9,226 nucleotides of DNA from an uncultured Sphingomonadales bacterium (lineage in GTDB: Bacteria; Pseudomonadota; Alphaproteobacteria; Sphingomonadales; Sphingomonadaceae). Shown here piece by piece: positions 1 to 5,426 of this stretch. The DNA is taken from positions 1-9,226 of the forward strand of contig CAIKKO010000322.1 of assembly GCA_903828025.1 (NCBI GenBank), written 5' to 3'. The notes below the pieces were generated by a model. The model saw nothing but the letters and a program-made list of their open reading frames with translations, made no database searches and was not told where the DNA came from. The translations under genes were made by a program, and so were the position numbers. Position 1 is the first letter of the stretch, and each line of letters starts with the position of its first letter.

Positions 1-1
1 A

Positions 2-193
2 AAATGCGTGTGGTGTTTTCTGCGCGATGGGATCAAGTCGCTCGCCAAGCTCGGGGTGTGCGACGAAATGCTATGGCCGTATGTGATTTCCAATTTCGTG
101 AAAAAGCCCGCTGCGGCCTGCTACAAAGAGGCGATGCGGCATACGATCACATCCTACCACCGCCTCTCGACGGTTGACGAAATGCGCGCCTGC
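2..193 (+). pseudogene. C1 (papain-like) peptidase, internal fragment
   Basis: The frame from base 2 encodes a stretch typical of bacterial C1A (papain-like) cysteine peptidases: RDGIKSLAKLGVCDEMLWPY, followed by segments matching the conserved KP-AACY-A and SYHRLSTVDEMRAC region that normally leads into a C-L-EGYP-type sequence. This is the part between the catalytic Cys and the catalytic His/Asn, so no catalytic residue is present. After codon 64 (Cys at 191-193) the likeness stops and the frame merely reads through the antisense of folP. The first six or seven codons (KCVWCF) do not fit the family well; one base inserted near position 20 would give a smoother ...GVF-LRDGIK join, so a frameshift there is possible. 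By hand count the first 180 bases are about 55% GC, against about 72% in the next line of folP. Family call from memory of the conserved motifs; the fragment cannot be functional here. Confidence 0.62.
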
Positions 194-763
194 CGCAAGC
201 GCCTCGGTAATCACGACCGAGCGGCGGCTGTCGATGGATATGGCTGCGCCGCTGGCGGCGAGTTTGGCGATGACGGGAACGACGCGCTTGGCCTCGTCGC
301 CTTCCCACACTGCAGGCGCGCCGGGTCGGGTGGACTCGCCGCCCACGTCGATGATCGCCGCACCCGATTCGAGCATGGCGGACGCGTGCTCGAGCGCCGC
401 GTCAGGCTTGTCGAGGAACTTGCCGCCGTCGGAAAAGCTGTCCGGGGTGACGTTGAGGATGCCCATGACGTGCGGTTGGTCGAGCCGCAGGGTGCGCGCG
501 CCGCAGATCAGCGGGGCGTGCGAGGCCTGCAGGTCCGCCCACTGCGCCGCTGCCTCTGCCGCCAAGGCATCGGGCAGCGCGCCCAGCACCGCCCCCGCCT
601 CTCCGGCACTGAAGCGCTGGCGCGAGACTATGCGCGCGCCCTCGCGGACGATCAGCGCGAAGCGTGCAGCATGGACGAGCCCGCCTGCCAGACGGATCGT
701 ACCGCCCTCGTCGCTCTGCGGGCTTTCGGCAAAACCGATCGGGCGGATGTAAAGCGTCTGCAT
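173..763 (-). pseudogene. folP: Dihydropteroate synthase FolP, N-terminal part only (truncated at junction)
   Basis: FolP condenses p-aminobenzoate with 6-hydroxymethyl-dihydropterin pyrophosphate to make dihydropteroate in cytosolic folate synthesis. Residues 1-197 are seen: an N-terminal extension of about 95 residues, then the TIM-barrel start with VMGILNVTPDSFSDGGKF (99-116), the pterin-site loop DVGGESTRPGAP (139-150), ISIDSRRS (175-182) and GAHFVN (192-197), where the family continues D-V-S. Instead the frame goes into unrelated sequence (RREAVVG...) and stops at 71. The missing part holds the NHMRG-like, KxxxHN and RKSF-type substrate motifs, so this copy is inactive if the junction is real. 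The start has an AGGA ribosome site 6 bases upstream. It lies last in the order rnhB-ccrM-folP. Sphingomonad FolP proteins often carry such an N-terminal extension (from memory). Confidence 0.9.
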
Positions 764-791
764 GGTGATCCTGACCGGGCGAGACGGCGCT

Positions 792-917
792 CTAGCGCGG
801 CAAACGCTGCGAAGCGAGGCGCAGATGGCGCAGCCGCGTCATCAGCATGTGCCGCGTCCAGCGTGCGTGCCAGCGCAGCAGCAGCGGATCCTGGACAAGT
901 CCGAACAGCGGCAGCAT
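792..917 (-). CDS. Possible 41-aa arginine-rich small protein between ccrM and folP
   Basis: The ATG at 917 lies one base after the ccrM stop (TGA-G-ATG), and the frame ends 28 bases before folP. The product starts MLPLFGLVQDPLLLRWHARW and continues arginine- and leucine-rich, with about ten Arg. Third codon positions are mostly G or C, as in real genes here. No strong ribosome site is seen (only GGA about 10 bases upstream), so it would depend on coupling to ccrM. I recognise no domain. It fills the ccrM-folP gap neatly, which is the main argument for it; in such GC-rich DNA a chance ORF of this size is also common. Confidence 0.35.
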   Translation of the reverse strand: MLPLFGLVQDPLLLRWHARWTRHMLMTRLRHLRLASQRLPR

Positions 918-918
918 C

Positions 919-2091
919 TCAGTCTTCCACCGCGAGCAGATAGAGCTGGCGCAGCGCGTCGAGCGGCTTGACCTCACCCTCGTGCTCGACATGCCAGAAG
1001 GTCCAGCCATTGCAGGCCGGCGCACCCTGAACTTGCGAGCCGACTCCGTGGATCGAGCCTGTCGCATCGCCCGAAAGCACCGAGCCATCGGCGCGGACGG
1101 TCGCGAGCCAGCGCCGCTTGCGATCGAACAACTCTGCCCCCGGCGCGATCAGTCCTGTCTCGACAAGGTGCCCAAACGCCACGCGCGGTGCCGAACGCTT
1201 GCTCATCATCGTGGTGAGCGCGCTTTCATCGAGCGGCAGCGCGGCGGCAATGCGCTCCTCGGCCACCGCGATATAGTCATCCTCGCGCTCGCAGCCGATC
1301 CACTCGCGGCCAAGTCGGCGCGCAACTGCGCCGGTGGTACCGGTGCCGAAGAAGGGATCGAGCACCACATCGCCGGTATTGGTCGTCGCCAGCATCACGC
1401 GGTAGAGCAGCGCCTCGGGCTTCTGCGTCGGGTGCGCCTTGACCCCATCCTTGCGCAGACGCTCCTGTCCGCCGCAGATCGGCAGCACCCAGTCCGAGCG
1501 CATCTGCAGCTCGTCGTTGAGCGTTTTCATCGCGCGGTAGTTGAATGTGTACTTTGATTTCTCGCTGCGCGAGGCCCAGATCAGCGTCTCGTGCGCATTG
1601 GTAAAGCGCGTGCCCTTGAAATTGGGCATCGGGTTCGCCTTGCGCCAGACGATGTCGTTGAGGATCCAGAACCCCAGATCCTGCAGGAGCGCGCCGACGC
1701 GGAAGATGTTGTGATAGCTGCCGATCACCCAGATCGAGCCATCGGGCTTAAGCAGGCGGCGCGCTTCGGTGAGCCACTCGCGGGTAAACTGGTCATAGAC
1801 CGCAAAGCTGTCGAACTTGTCCCAATCGTCGGTCACGGCATCGACATGGCTGCCGTCTGGCCGCGCGAGATCGCCGCCAAGCTGGAGGTTGTAAGGCGGA
1901 TCGGCAAAGATCATGTCGATCGAGCCTGTCGGAAGGCGGCGCATGTTTTCGATGCAATCACCGCGCAGGATCTGCCCGACCGGCAATGACAGCCGCGTCG
2001 CTTTCGCCGCTTCCGCCCCGCGCAGCGCGCGCGCCTGTCCTTTGGACGGACGTTCCTTGAGCGTCGAACGTTCCTTGGTCAGAGCCACCAT
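919..2091 (-). CDS. ccrM: CcrM-type adenine-N6 DNA methyltransferase (GANTC)
   Basis: Solitary (non-restriction) class beta methyltransferase that transfers a methyl group from S-adenosylmethionine to adenine in GANTC. In alphaproteobacteria this marks replication state and gene expression through GcrA. With the ATG at 2091 it has 390 residues: catalytic motif IV DPPY at 64-67 in the diagnostic CcrM context IFADPPYNLQLGGDL, a conserved block GSYHNIFRVGALLQDLGFW (124-142), NPMPNFKGTRF (153-163), HPTQKPEALLYRV (220-232), the AdoMet motif I DPFFGTGTTG (245-254), and a C-terminal RAMA-type DNA-binding domain (about 295-390) ending in ACNGWTFWH (359-367). I chose this start because GGGGGA lies 9 bases upstream; a GTG at 2121 would add ten residues. 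Caulobacter CcrM is 358 residues; the surplus is a basic N-terminal tail of about 35 residues containing KERS and KERP, coded by a 10-bp repeat 18 bp apart. No restriction enzyme gene is nearby. Its upstream region is packed with its own target sites. Confidence 0.95.
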   Translation of the reverse strand: MVALTKERSTLKERPSKGQARALRGAEAAKATRLSLPVGQILRGDCIENMRRLPTGSIDMIFADPPYNLQLGGDLARPDGSHVDAVTDDWDKFDSFAVYDQFTREWLTEARRLLKPDGSIWVIGSYHNIFRVGALLQDLGFWILNDIVWRKANPMPNFKGTRFTNAHETLIWASRSEKSKYTFNYRAMKTLNDELQMRSDWVLPICGGQERLRKDGVKAHPTQKPEALLYRVMLATTNTGDVVLDPFFGTGTTGAVARRLGREWIGCEREDDYIAVAEERIAAALPLDESALTTMMSKRSAPRVAFGHLVETGLIAPGAELFDRKRRWLATVRADGSVLSGDATGSIHGVGSQVQGAPACNGWTFWHVEHEGEVKPLDALRQLYLLAVED

Positions 2092-2125
2092 TGCGCCAAA
2101 TCCCCCGCTGATCCGGCGCACAGGT

Positions 2126-2276
2126 GAATCATCCGGGACTCGCCGTCAAGTCACGACTCGCCGGATTCTGGCGAGTCGCGGCCTGTTGGCGGTAAGAACG
2201 GAACGAGTCCGTTTCCATATCTGGAGTCCGGCAGAGCGCCCCGGCGCTATATCTAGTGGTGTGGCCAGCGGGATTC
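2126..2276 (-). promoter_or_regulatory. Cluster of eight GANTC methylation sites upstream of ccrM
   Basis: GANTC occurs at 2126 (GAATC), 2137 and 2155 (GACTC), 2164 (GATTC), 2173, 2205 and 2224 (GAGTC) and 2272 (GATTC), within the 201-bp gap between rnhB and ccrM. Scanning the rest of the window by eye I found only about a dozen more in some 9 kb. In Caulobacter, GANTC methylation state near promoters sets transcription of ccrM and of GcrA-dependent genes; by analogy this is the methylation-sensitive control region of ccrM. No CtrA-type TTAA-N7-TTAA box is present. A TTGACG (2144-2149) could be a -35 element, but no good -10 follows it at the right distance, so the promoter itself is not placed. 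Confidence 0.7.
2154..2178. repeat. Perfect 9-bp inverted repeat centred on a GANTC site
   Basis: CGACTCGCC (2154-2162) and GGCGAGTCG (2170-2178) are exact reverse complements around the 7-base spacer GGATTCT. A GANTC lies in each arm and one sits exactly at the centre, giving starts at 2155, 2164 and 2173, each 9 bp apart. GACTCGCCG also occurs as a direct repeat at 2137-2145, 18 bp from the copy at 2155. It could be an operator for a dimeric protein, a methylation switch, or an RNA hairpin in the ccrM leader; the sequence does not decide. Confidence 0.65.
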
Positions 2277-2292
2277 ACCGGCTAAATATTCT

Positions 2293-2943
2293 TCAGCCCG
2301 GCCCCGCACCTGCCGCCAGCACGGCAGCCACGGGGGCAAAGCTGCGGCGATGGAGCGGTGTGGCGCCGTGCAAGCGCAGCGCCGCGAGGTGTTCTGCCGT
2401 GCCGTAGCCCGCGTTGCGCGCCCAGCCGTAGTGCGGATAAGTCTCCCCAGCCGCACGCATCAGCCGGTCGCGGTGCTCCTTGGCGATGATCGAGGCCGCC
2501 GAAATGCATGGCTCGCTGGCATCCCCGCGCACGATGGCGCGGGCAGGCCAGCACCATTCCGGGCGGCGCGAGGCAGGCGTCACGTTGCCGTCGATCAGCA
2601 CCATGTCCACTGCAACGCCCCCAAGCTGCTCGGCGAGCGCCGCCACCGCAAGCGTCATCGCCAGCATCGTCGCGCCCAGAATGTTGAGCCGGTCGATCTC
2701 TTCGGCCTCGACCACGCCGACAGCCCAGAGGCACTCTTGCTGGATCGCCACCTCCAGCGCGCCGCGCCGCTTCGCGCTGAGCTTCTTGGAATCCGCAAGG
2801 CCGGTGGGCGGTTGCAGCCCCAGCACCACCGCGGCTGCCACGACCGGCCCGGCCAGCGGCCCGCGCCCAGCTTCGTCCACACCGATGATGATTTTGCTGG
2901 CAGGGGTAGCGCTGGCGGCGATGGTGTGCATTGTCAGGACCAT
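2293..2943 (-). CDS. rnhB: Ribonuclease HII
   Basis: RNase HII nicks RNA-DNA hybrids and starts removal of misincorporated ribonucleotides from DNA; cytosolic, divalent-metal dependent. The 216-residue product shows the family opening GVDEAGRGPLAGPVVAAAVV (21-40) with metal-binding Asp23 and Glu24, then LADSKKLS (49-56), LNILGATMLAM (86-96), LIDGN with Asp118, Asp141 in IVRGDASEPC followed by SAASIIAKEHRD (148-159), and the C-terminal substrate motif GYGTAEHLAAL (179-189). Length is normal for the family. The start at 2943 has AGGGG about 12 bases upstream; a second ATG four codons in is possible. It diverges from the HAD gene over 57 bp and is followed by ccrM on the same strand after 201 bp. 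In Caulobacter rnhB and ccrM are also known as neighbours (from memory). Confidence 0.95.
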   Translation of the reverse strand: MVLTMHTIAASATPASKIIIGVDEAGRGPLAGPVVAAAVVLGLQPPTGLADSKKLSAKRRGALEVAIQQECLWAVGVVEAEEIDRLNILGATMLAMTLAVAALAEQLGGVAVDMVLIDGNVTPASRRPEWCWPARAIVRGDASEPCISAASIIAKEHRDRLMRAAGETYPHYGWARNAGYGTAEHLAALRLHGATPLHRRSFAPVAAVLAAGAGPG

Positions 2944-3000
2944 GATGAAGATTGCCCCTATCGCCTCGAGTCATCCCGCCTGCAAGCCGCGTGCGTTCTG

Positions 3001-3690
3001 ATGCCGTTCGATCCCGCCCGCGTCGATTGCTGGATCTTCGATCTCGATTACACGTTGTATCCTCCCGCGTGCGGCCTGTTCGGCCAGATCGACCAGCGCA
3101 TGGGCCAGTACATCGCCAACTTGCTCGGCTGCGATGCGCAGGAAGCGCGGCGCGTGCAGAAGATGTATTTCCACGATCACGGCACGACGCTGGCGGGCCT
3201 GATGCATTACCACGCAATCGAACCGCGCGAATTCCTCGATTTCGTGCACGATGTCGACATGAGCGTGCTGCGTGAGGCCCCCCGCCTTGCCGACAAGCTC
3301 ATGGCCCTGCCCGGCCGCCGCCTGATCTTCACCAATGGCGACCAGCCCTATGCCGAGAAAGTGCTGGCAGCCCTGGGGCTGAGCCACTGCTTCGAAGGCA
3401 TGTGGGACGTGATCGCGATGGACTATCGCCCCAAACCCGAACCATCCGCCTACCACGGCCTGATCGAGGCCTTTGGTTTCGATCCCGAGCGCGCGGTATT
3501 TGTCGAGGATTCGGCGCGCAATCTCCCGCCCGCCAAGGCGCTGGGCATGCAAACTGTGTGGCTCGATTGCGCCAGCGAATGGGGTAGCCGCGCCAAGGAC
3601 GATGCCGCGATTGATCTGGTGATCGACGATCTGCCGCTTTGGCTGGACAGGCTGGCCCAAAACCTTGCGGGCAGCGTCGCGCTCGGTTAG
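3001..3690 (+). CDS. HAD-family hydrolase, pyrimidine 5'-nucleotidase (SDT1-like) type
   Basis: A 229-residue soluble haloacid-dehalogenase-fold phosphatase. Motif I is WIFDLDYTLYPP, with nucleophile Asp14 and acid/base Asp16; motif II is IFTNGD with Thr111; motif III is Lys145 in YRPKPEP; motif IV is VFVEDSARN with Glu169-Asp170. The DLDYTLYPP opening, the all-helical cap (about 22-100) and the KPEPSAY segment fit the pyrimidine 5'-nucleotidase subgroup (yeast Sdt1 relatives), which dephosphorylate UMP/CMP; actual substrates in bacteria are not settled. The ATG at 3001 immediately precedes the domain; no clear Shine-Dalgarno is seen, and the 57 bp shared with the divergent rnhB must hold its promoter. 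dapD follows 29 bp after the stop, probably co-transcribed. Family sure, substrate inferred. Confidence 0.88.
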   Translation: MPFDPARVDCWIFDLDYTLYPPACGLFGQIDQRMGQYIANLLGCDAQEARRVQKMYFHDHGTTLAGLMHYHAIEPREFLDFVHDVDMSVLREAPRLADKLMALPGRRLIFTNGDQPYAEKVLAALGLSHCFEGMWDVIAMDYRPKPEPSAYHGLIEAFGFDPERAVFVEDSARNLPPAKALGMQTVWLDCASEWGSRAKDDAAIDLVIDDLPLWLDRLAQNLAGSVALG

Positions 3691-3719
3691 GCGGCACGCT
3701 CTGTTTTGGGGAATTTGCC

Positions 3720-4556
3720 ATGACCGCTGTATTGCAGGCCGCCATCGAAGCCGCCTGGGAAAACCGTGCCGATGTCACGCCTGCCAGCACTGCGGTGCGC
3801 GAGGTGGTGGAAGCCGCGCTGGAACTGCTCGACGCGGGCACAGTCCGCGTGGCGGAACCGGTGGATGGCGGCTGGCAGGTCAACCAGTGGCTCAAGAAGG
3901 CCGTGCTGCTCTCGTTCCGGCTGAACGATAACGCGGTGATCGAGCAAGGTTCGGGCGGCGCTCCGGCTTATGACAAAGTGCCATCCAAGTTCGCCGGTTG
4001 GGGCGAGAACCGTTTCCGCGAGGCCGGCTTCCGCGTGGTGCCCGGCGCGGTCGCCCGGCGCGGCGCGCATATCGCCAAGGGCGTGGTGCTGATGCCGAGC
4101 TTCGTCAACATCGGCGCGTTTGTTGATGAAGGCACGATGGTCGATACTTGGGCCACGGTCGGCTCCTGCGCGCAGATCGGCAAGAATGTGCATATCTCGG
4201 GCGGCGCGGGCATCGGCGGCGTGCTGGAGCCGCTGCAGGCAGGCCCGGTGATCATCGAGGACGGCGCGTTCATCGGCGCGCGCTCCGAAGTGGCCGAGGG
4301 CGTGGTCGTCGGCCAGGGCGCGGTGCTCTCGATGGGCGTCTACCTCGGCGCATCGACCAAGATCGTCGACCGCGCGACCGGCGAAGTGCATATCGGCAAA
4401 GTGCCGCCCTATGCCGTGGTCGTGCCCGGCGCGATGCCCGGTAAGCCCCTGCCCGATGGCACGCCCGGCCCCTCGCTTTACTGCGCGGTGATCGTCAAGA
4501 CGGTCGATGCGCAGACCCGGAGCAAGACCGGGATCAACGAATTGCTGCGCGATTGA
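3720..4556 (+). CDS. dapD: 2,3,4,5-tetrahydropyridine-2,6-dicarboxylate N-succinyltransferase
   Basis: DapD succinylates tetrahydrodipicolinate using succinyl-CoA, the step that commits the succinylase branch to meso-diaminopimelate and lysine, hence also to peptidoglycan. The 278-residue product has the helical N-terminal domain (1-100), FRLNDNAVI (66-74) and YDKVPSKF (84-91), then a left-handed beta-helix of hexapeptide repeats (about 105-235) with the signature FVNIGAFVDEGTMVDTWATV (128-147) and GGAGIGGVLEPLQ (161-173), and a C-terminal end CAVIVKTVDAQTRSKT (255-270). Length matches the family (E. coli about 274). The ATG at 3720 has GGGGA 8 bases upstream; the longer frame to 3639 lacks this and overlaps the previous gene. 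The stop overlaps the next start. Confidence 0.97.
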   Translation: MTAVLQAAIEAAWENRADVTPASTAVREVVEAALELLDAGTVRVAEPVDGGWQVNQWLKKAVLLSFRLNDNAVIEQGSGGAPAYDKVPSKFAGWGENRFREAGFRVVPGAVARRGAHIAKGVVLMPSFVNIGAFVDEGTMVDTWATVGSCAQIGKNVHISGGAGIGGVLEPLQAGPVIIEDGAFIGARSEVAEGVVVGQGAVLSMGVYLGASTKIVDRATGEVHIGKVPPYAVVVPGAMPGKPLPDGTPGPSLYCAVIVKTVDAQTRSKTGINELLRD

Positions 4557-4975
4557 GCGGTTTTCGCACCCTCACGCGCTGGGTTCTGGCGCTGCTGTAC
4601 GCGCTGGCCGGGGTGCTGCATCTCATTGTGCCCCACCCCTTCCTCGGCATCATGCCGACATGGGTGCCCGCGCCCGAACTGGTGGTGATGCTGACCGGCG
4701 TGGCGGAACTGGCCGGAGCGGTGGGTCTGCTCCAGCCCTGGTCACCCCCGCTTCGCCGCGCGGCCGGATGGGGGCTGACGCTATACGCGGTCTGCGTGTT
4801 TCCGGCGAACATCGTGCATTTCATCCGCGACATGGCGCGGCCCGATCACGGGCTGGGGCTTGGCTATCACGTGCCGCGCATGTTTGTGCAGCCGGTGCTG
4901 GTGTGGCTGGCGCTCTGGGTTTCAAAAACACACGTTTCGGGCGTCCTGCCCCTTCGGGAATCGAACAAGTCATGA
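4553..4975 (+). CDS. DoxX-like four-helix inner-membrane protein
   Basis: 140 residues with four hydrophobic segments at about 8-25 (WVLALLYALAGVLHLIV), 43-60, 69-90 and 109-124, and short charged loops. The pattern GVLHL...P near the start of helix 1, helix 2 with TGVAELAGAVGLL, and helix 3 with ANIVHFI is that of DoxX/DoxX-like proteins, whose role is poorly defined (electron transport or redox stress in some). The only usable start is TTG at 4553, overlapping the dapD stop by three bases; no ribosome site is seen, so translation is presumably coupled to dapD. The next in-frame Met lies inside helix 1's following loop and would remove helix 1. The stop overlaps the next gene's ATG (ATGA). 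Confidence 0.78.
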   Translation: MSGFRTLTRWVLALLYALAGVLHLIVPHPFLGIMPTWVPAPELVVMLTGVAELAGAVGLLQPWSPPLRRAAGWGLTLYAVCVFPANIVHFIRDMARPDHGLGLGYHVPRMFVQPVLVWLALWVSKTHVSGVLPLRESNKS

Positions 4976-5274
4976 GCGACGACGACTACGTTTACGACGA
5001 AGACAGCGGCGAGTGGCTGCCTGCCTCGGAACTCGCTGCGAAGCGCGCGGCTGAAGGCACTGTGGAAGTGCGCGATTCGGTGGGAAACCTGCTGGCCGAC
5101 GGCGATCAGGTAACGCTGATCAAGGATCTTGAGGTCAAGGGCGCAGGCCAGACGCTCAAGCGCGGCACCTTGATCAAGTCGATCCGCCTGACCGGCGACG
5201 CGCAGGAAATCGACTGCCGGTTTGACGGGATCAAAGGCCTCGTCCTGCGCGCGGAGTTCGTGCGCAAGCGTTGA
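4972..5274 (+). CDS. phnA: PhnA/YjdM-domain protein lacking the zinc ribbon
   Basis: 100-residue small cytosolic protein. Residues about 32-98 match the PhnA (YjdM) C-terminal domain closely: VRDSVGNLLADGDQVTLIKD, then LEVKG, KRGTLIKSIRL, EIDCRFDGI and LRAEFVRK. E. coli YjdM starts with a four-cysteine zinc ribbon; here the matching stretch (MSDDDYVYDEDSGEWLPAS) has kept a tyrosine/acidic skeleton but no cysteine, so the zinc site is lost. The name PhnA reflects an old, mistaken link to phosphonate use; the family's role is unknown. The ATG overlaps the stop of the DoxX-like gene and no strong ribosome site is seen, so coupling is likely. Last gene of the dapD operon, followed by hairpins. 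Confidence 0.9.
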   Translation: MSDDDYVYDEDSGEWLPASELAAKRAAEGTVEVRDSVGNLLADGDQVTLIKDLEVKGAGQTLKRGTLIKSIRLTGDAQEIDCRFDGIKGLVLRAEFVRKR

Positions 5275-5284
5275 GATTTTGAGT

Positions 5285-5307
5285 CTGTTTCGGCCTAGCC
5301 GAAACAG
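5285..5307 (+). terminator. Hairpin after the dapD operon (possible terminator)
   Basis: CTGTTTCGGC (5285-5294) and GCCGAAACAG (5298-5307) form a perfect 10-bp stem with a 3-base loop, ten bases after the phnA stop. No T-run follows, so it may be a Rho-assisted stop or an RNA 3'-end stabiliser rather than a classical terminator. Confidence 0.55.
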
Positions 5308-5405
5308 GGCGGCACCGGCCCGCTCCCCCGCCCCCATAGAAACTTGGGCCACCCATTCAGGATACGCTCGTGGGTGGCCGGGCAGGGGAGCGGGCCGGTG
5401 CCGCC
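5308..5405. repeat. Long nested palindrome between convergent genes
   Basis: The arms 5308-5328 and 5385-5405 are perfect 21-bp reverse complements (GGCGGCACCGGC... against ...GCCGGTGCCGCC). After one mismatch the pairing resumes for 4 bp (5330-5333 with 5380-5383), and an inner 9-bp pair GGCCACCCA (5347-5355) with TGGGTGGCC (5371-5379) closes on a loop containing TTCAGGATACGCTCG. Both strands could fold as a 98-nt hairpin. It lies between phnA (+) and the cystatin-like gene (-), so it may act as a two-way terminator; it could also be a copy of a dispersed palindromic repeat or a small structured RNA. No ORF is present. Confidence 0.75.
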
Positions 5406-5426
5406 TTCCACGTCAGTGAAAAACCC

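Noticed and set aside
194..943. Long in-frame extension of the C1 peptidase fragment on the plus strand
   Set aside because: After 193 the frame is simply the antisense of folP with low-complexity Arg/Ala-rich product; not a real fusion protein.
847..1557. 236-codon plus-strand open frame within ccrM
   Set aside because: Antisense shadow of ccrM; no family features.
2282..3217. 311-codon open frame on the minus strand across rnhB and beyond
   Set aside because: Out-of-frame shadow of rnhB in GC-rich DNA; Arg/Gly/Ala-rich product without domains, and it overlaps the well-supported RNase HII and the opposite-strand HAD gene.
3639..3719. 27-codon upstream extension of dapD
   Set aside because: It overlaps the end of the HAD gene, has no conserved residues, and the GGGGA site supports the ATG at 3720.
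3687..4391. 234-codon open frame antisense to dapD
   Set aside because: Product rich in His, Arg, Ala and Asp as expected of antisense GC-rich coding DNA; dapD is certain on the other strand.
4972..5274. Phosphonate metabolism locus
   Set aside because: PhnA/YjdM proteins are not phosphonate enzymes despite the name, and no phn genes accompany it.
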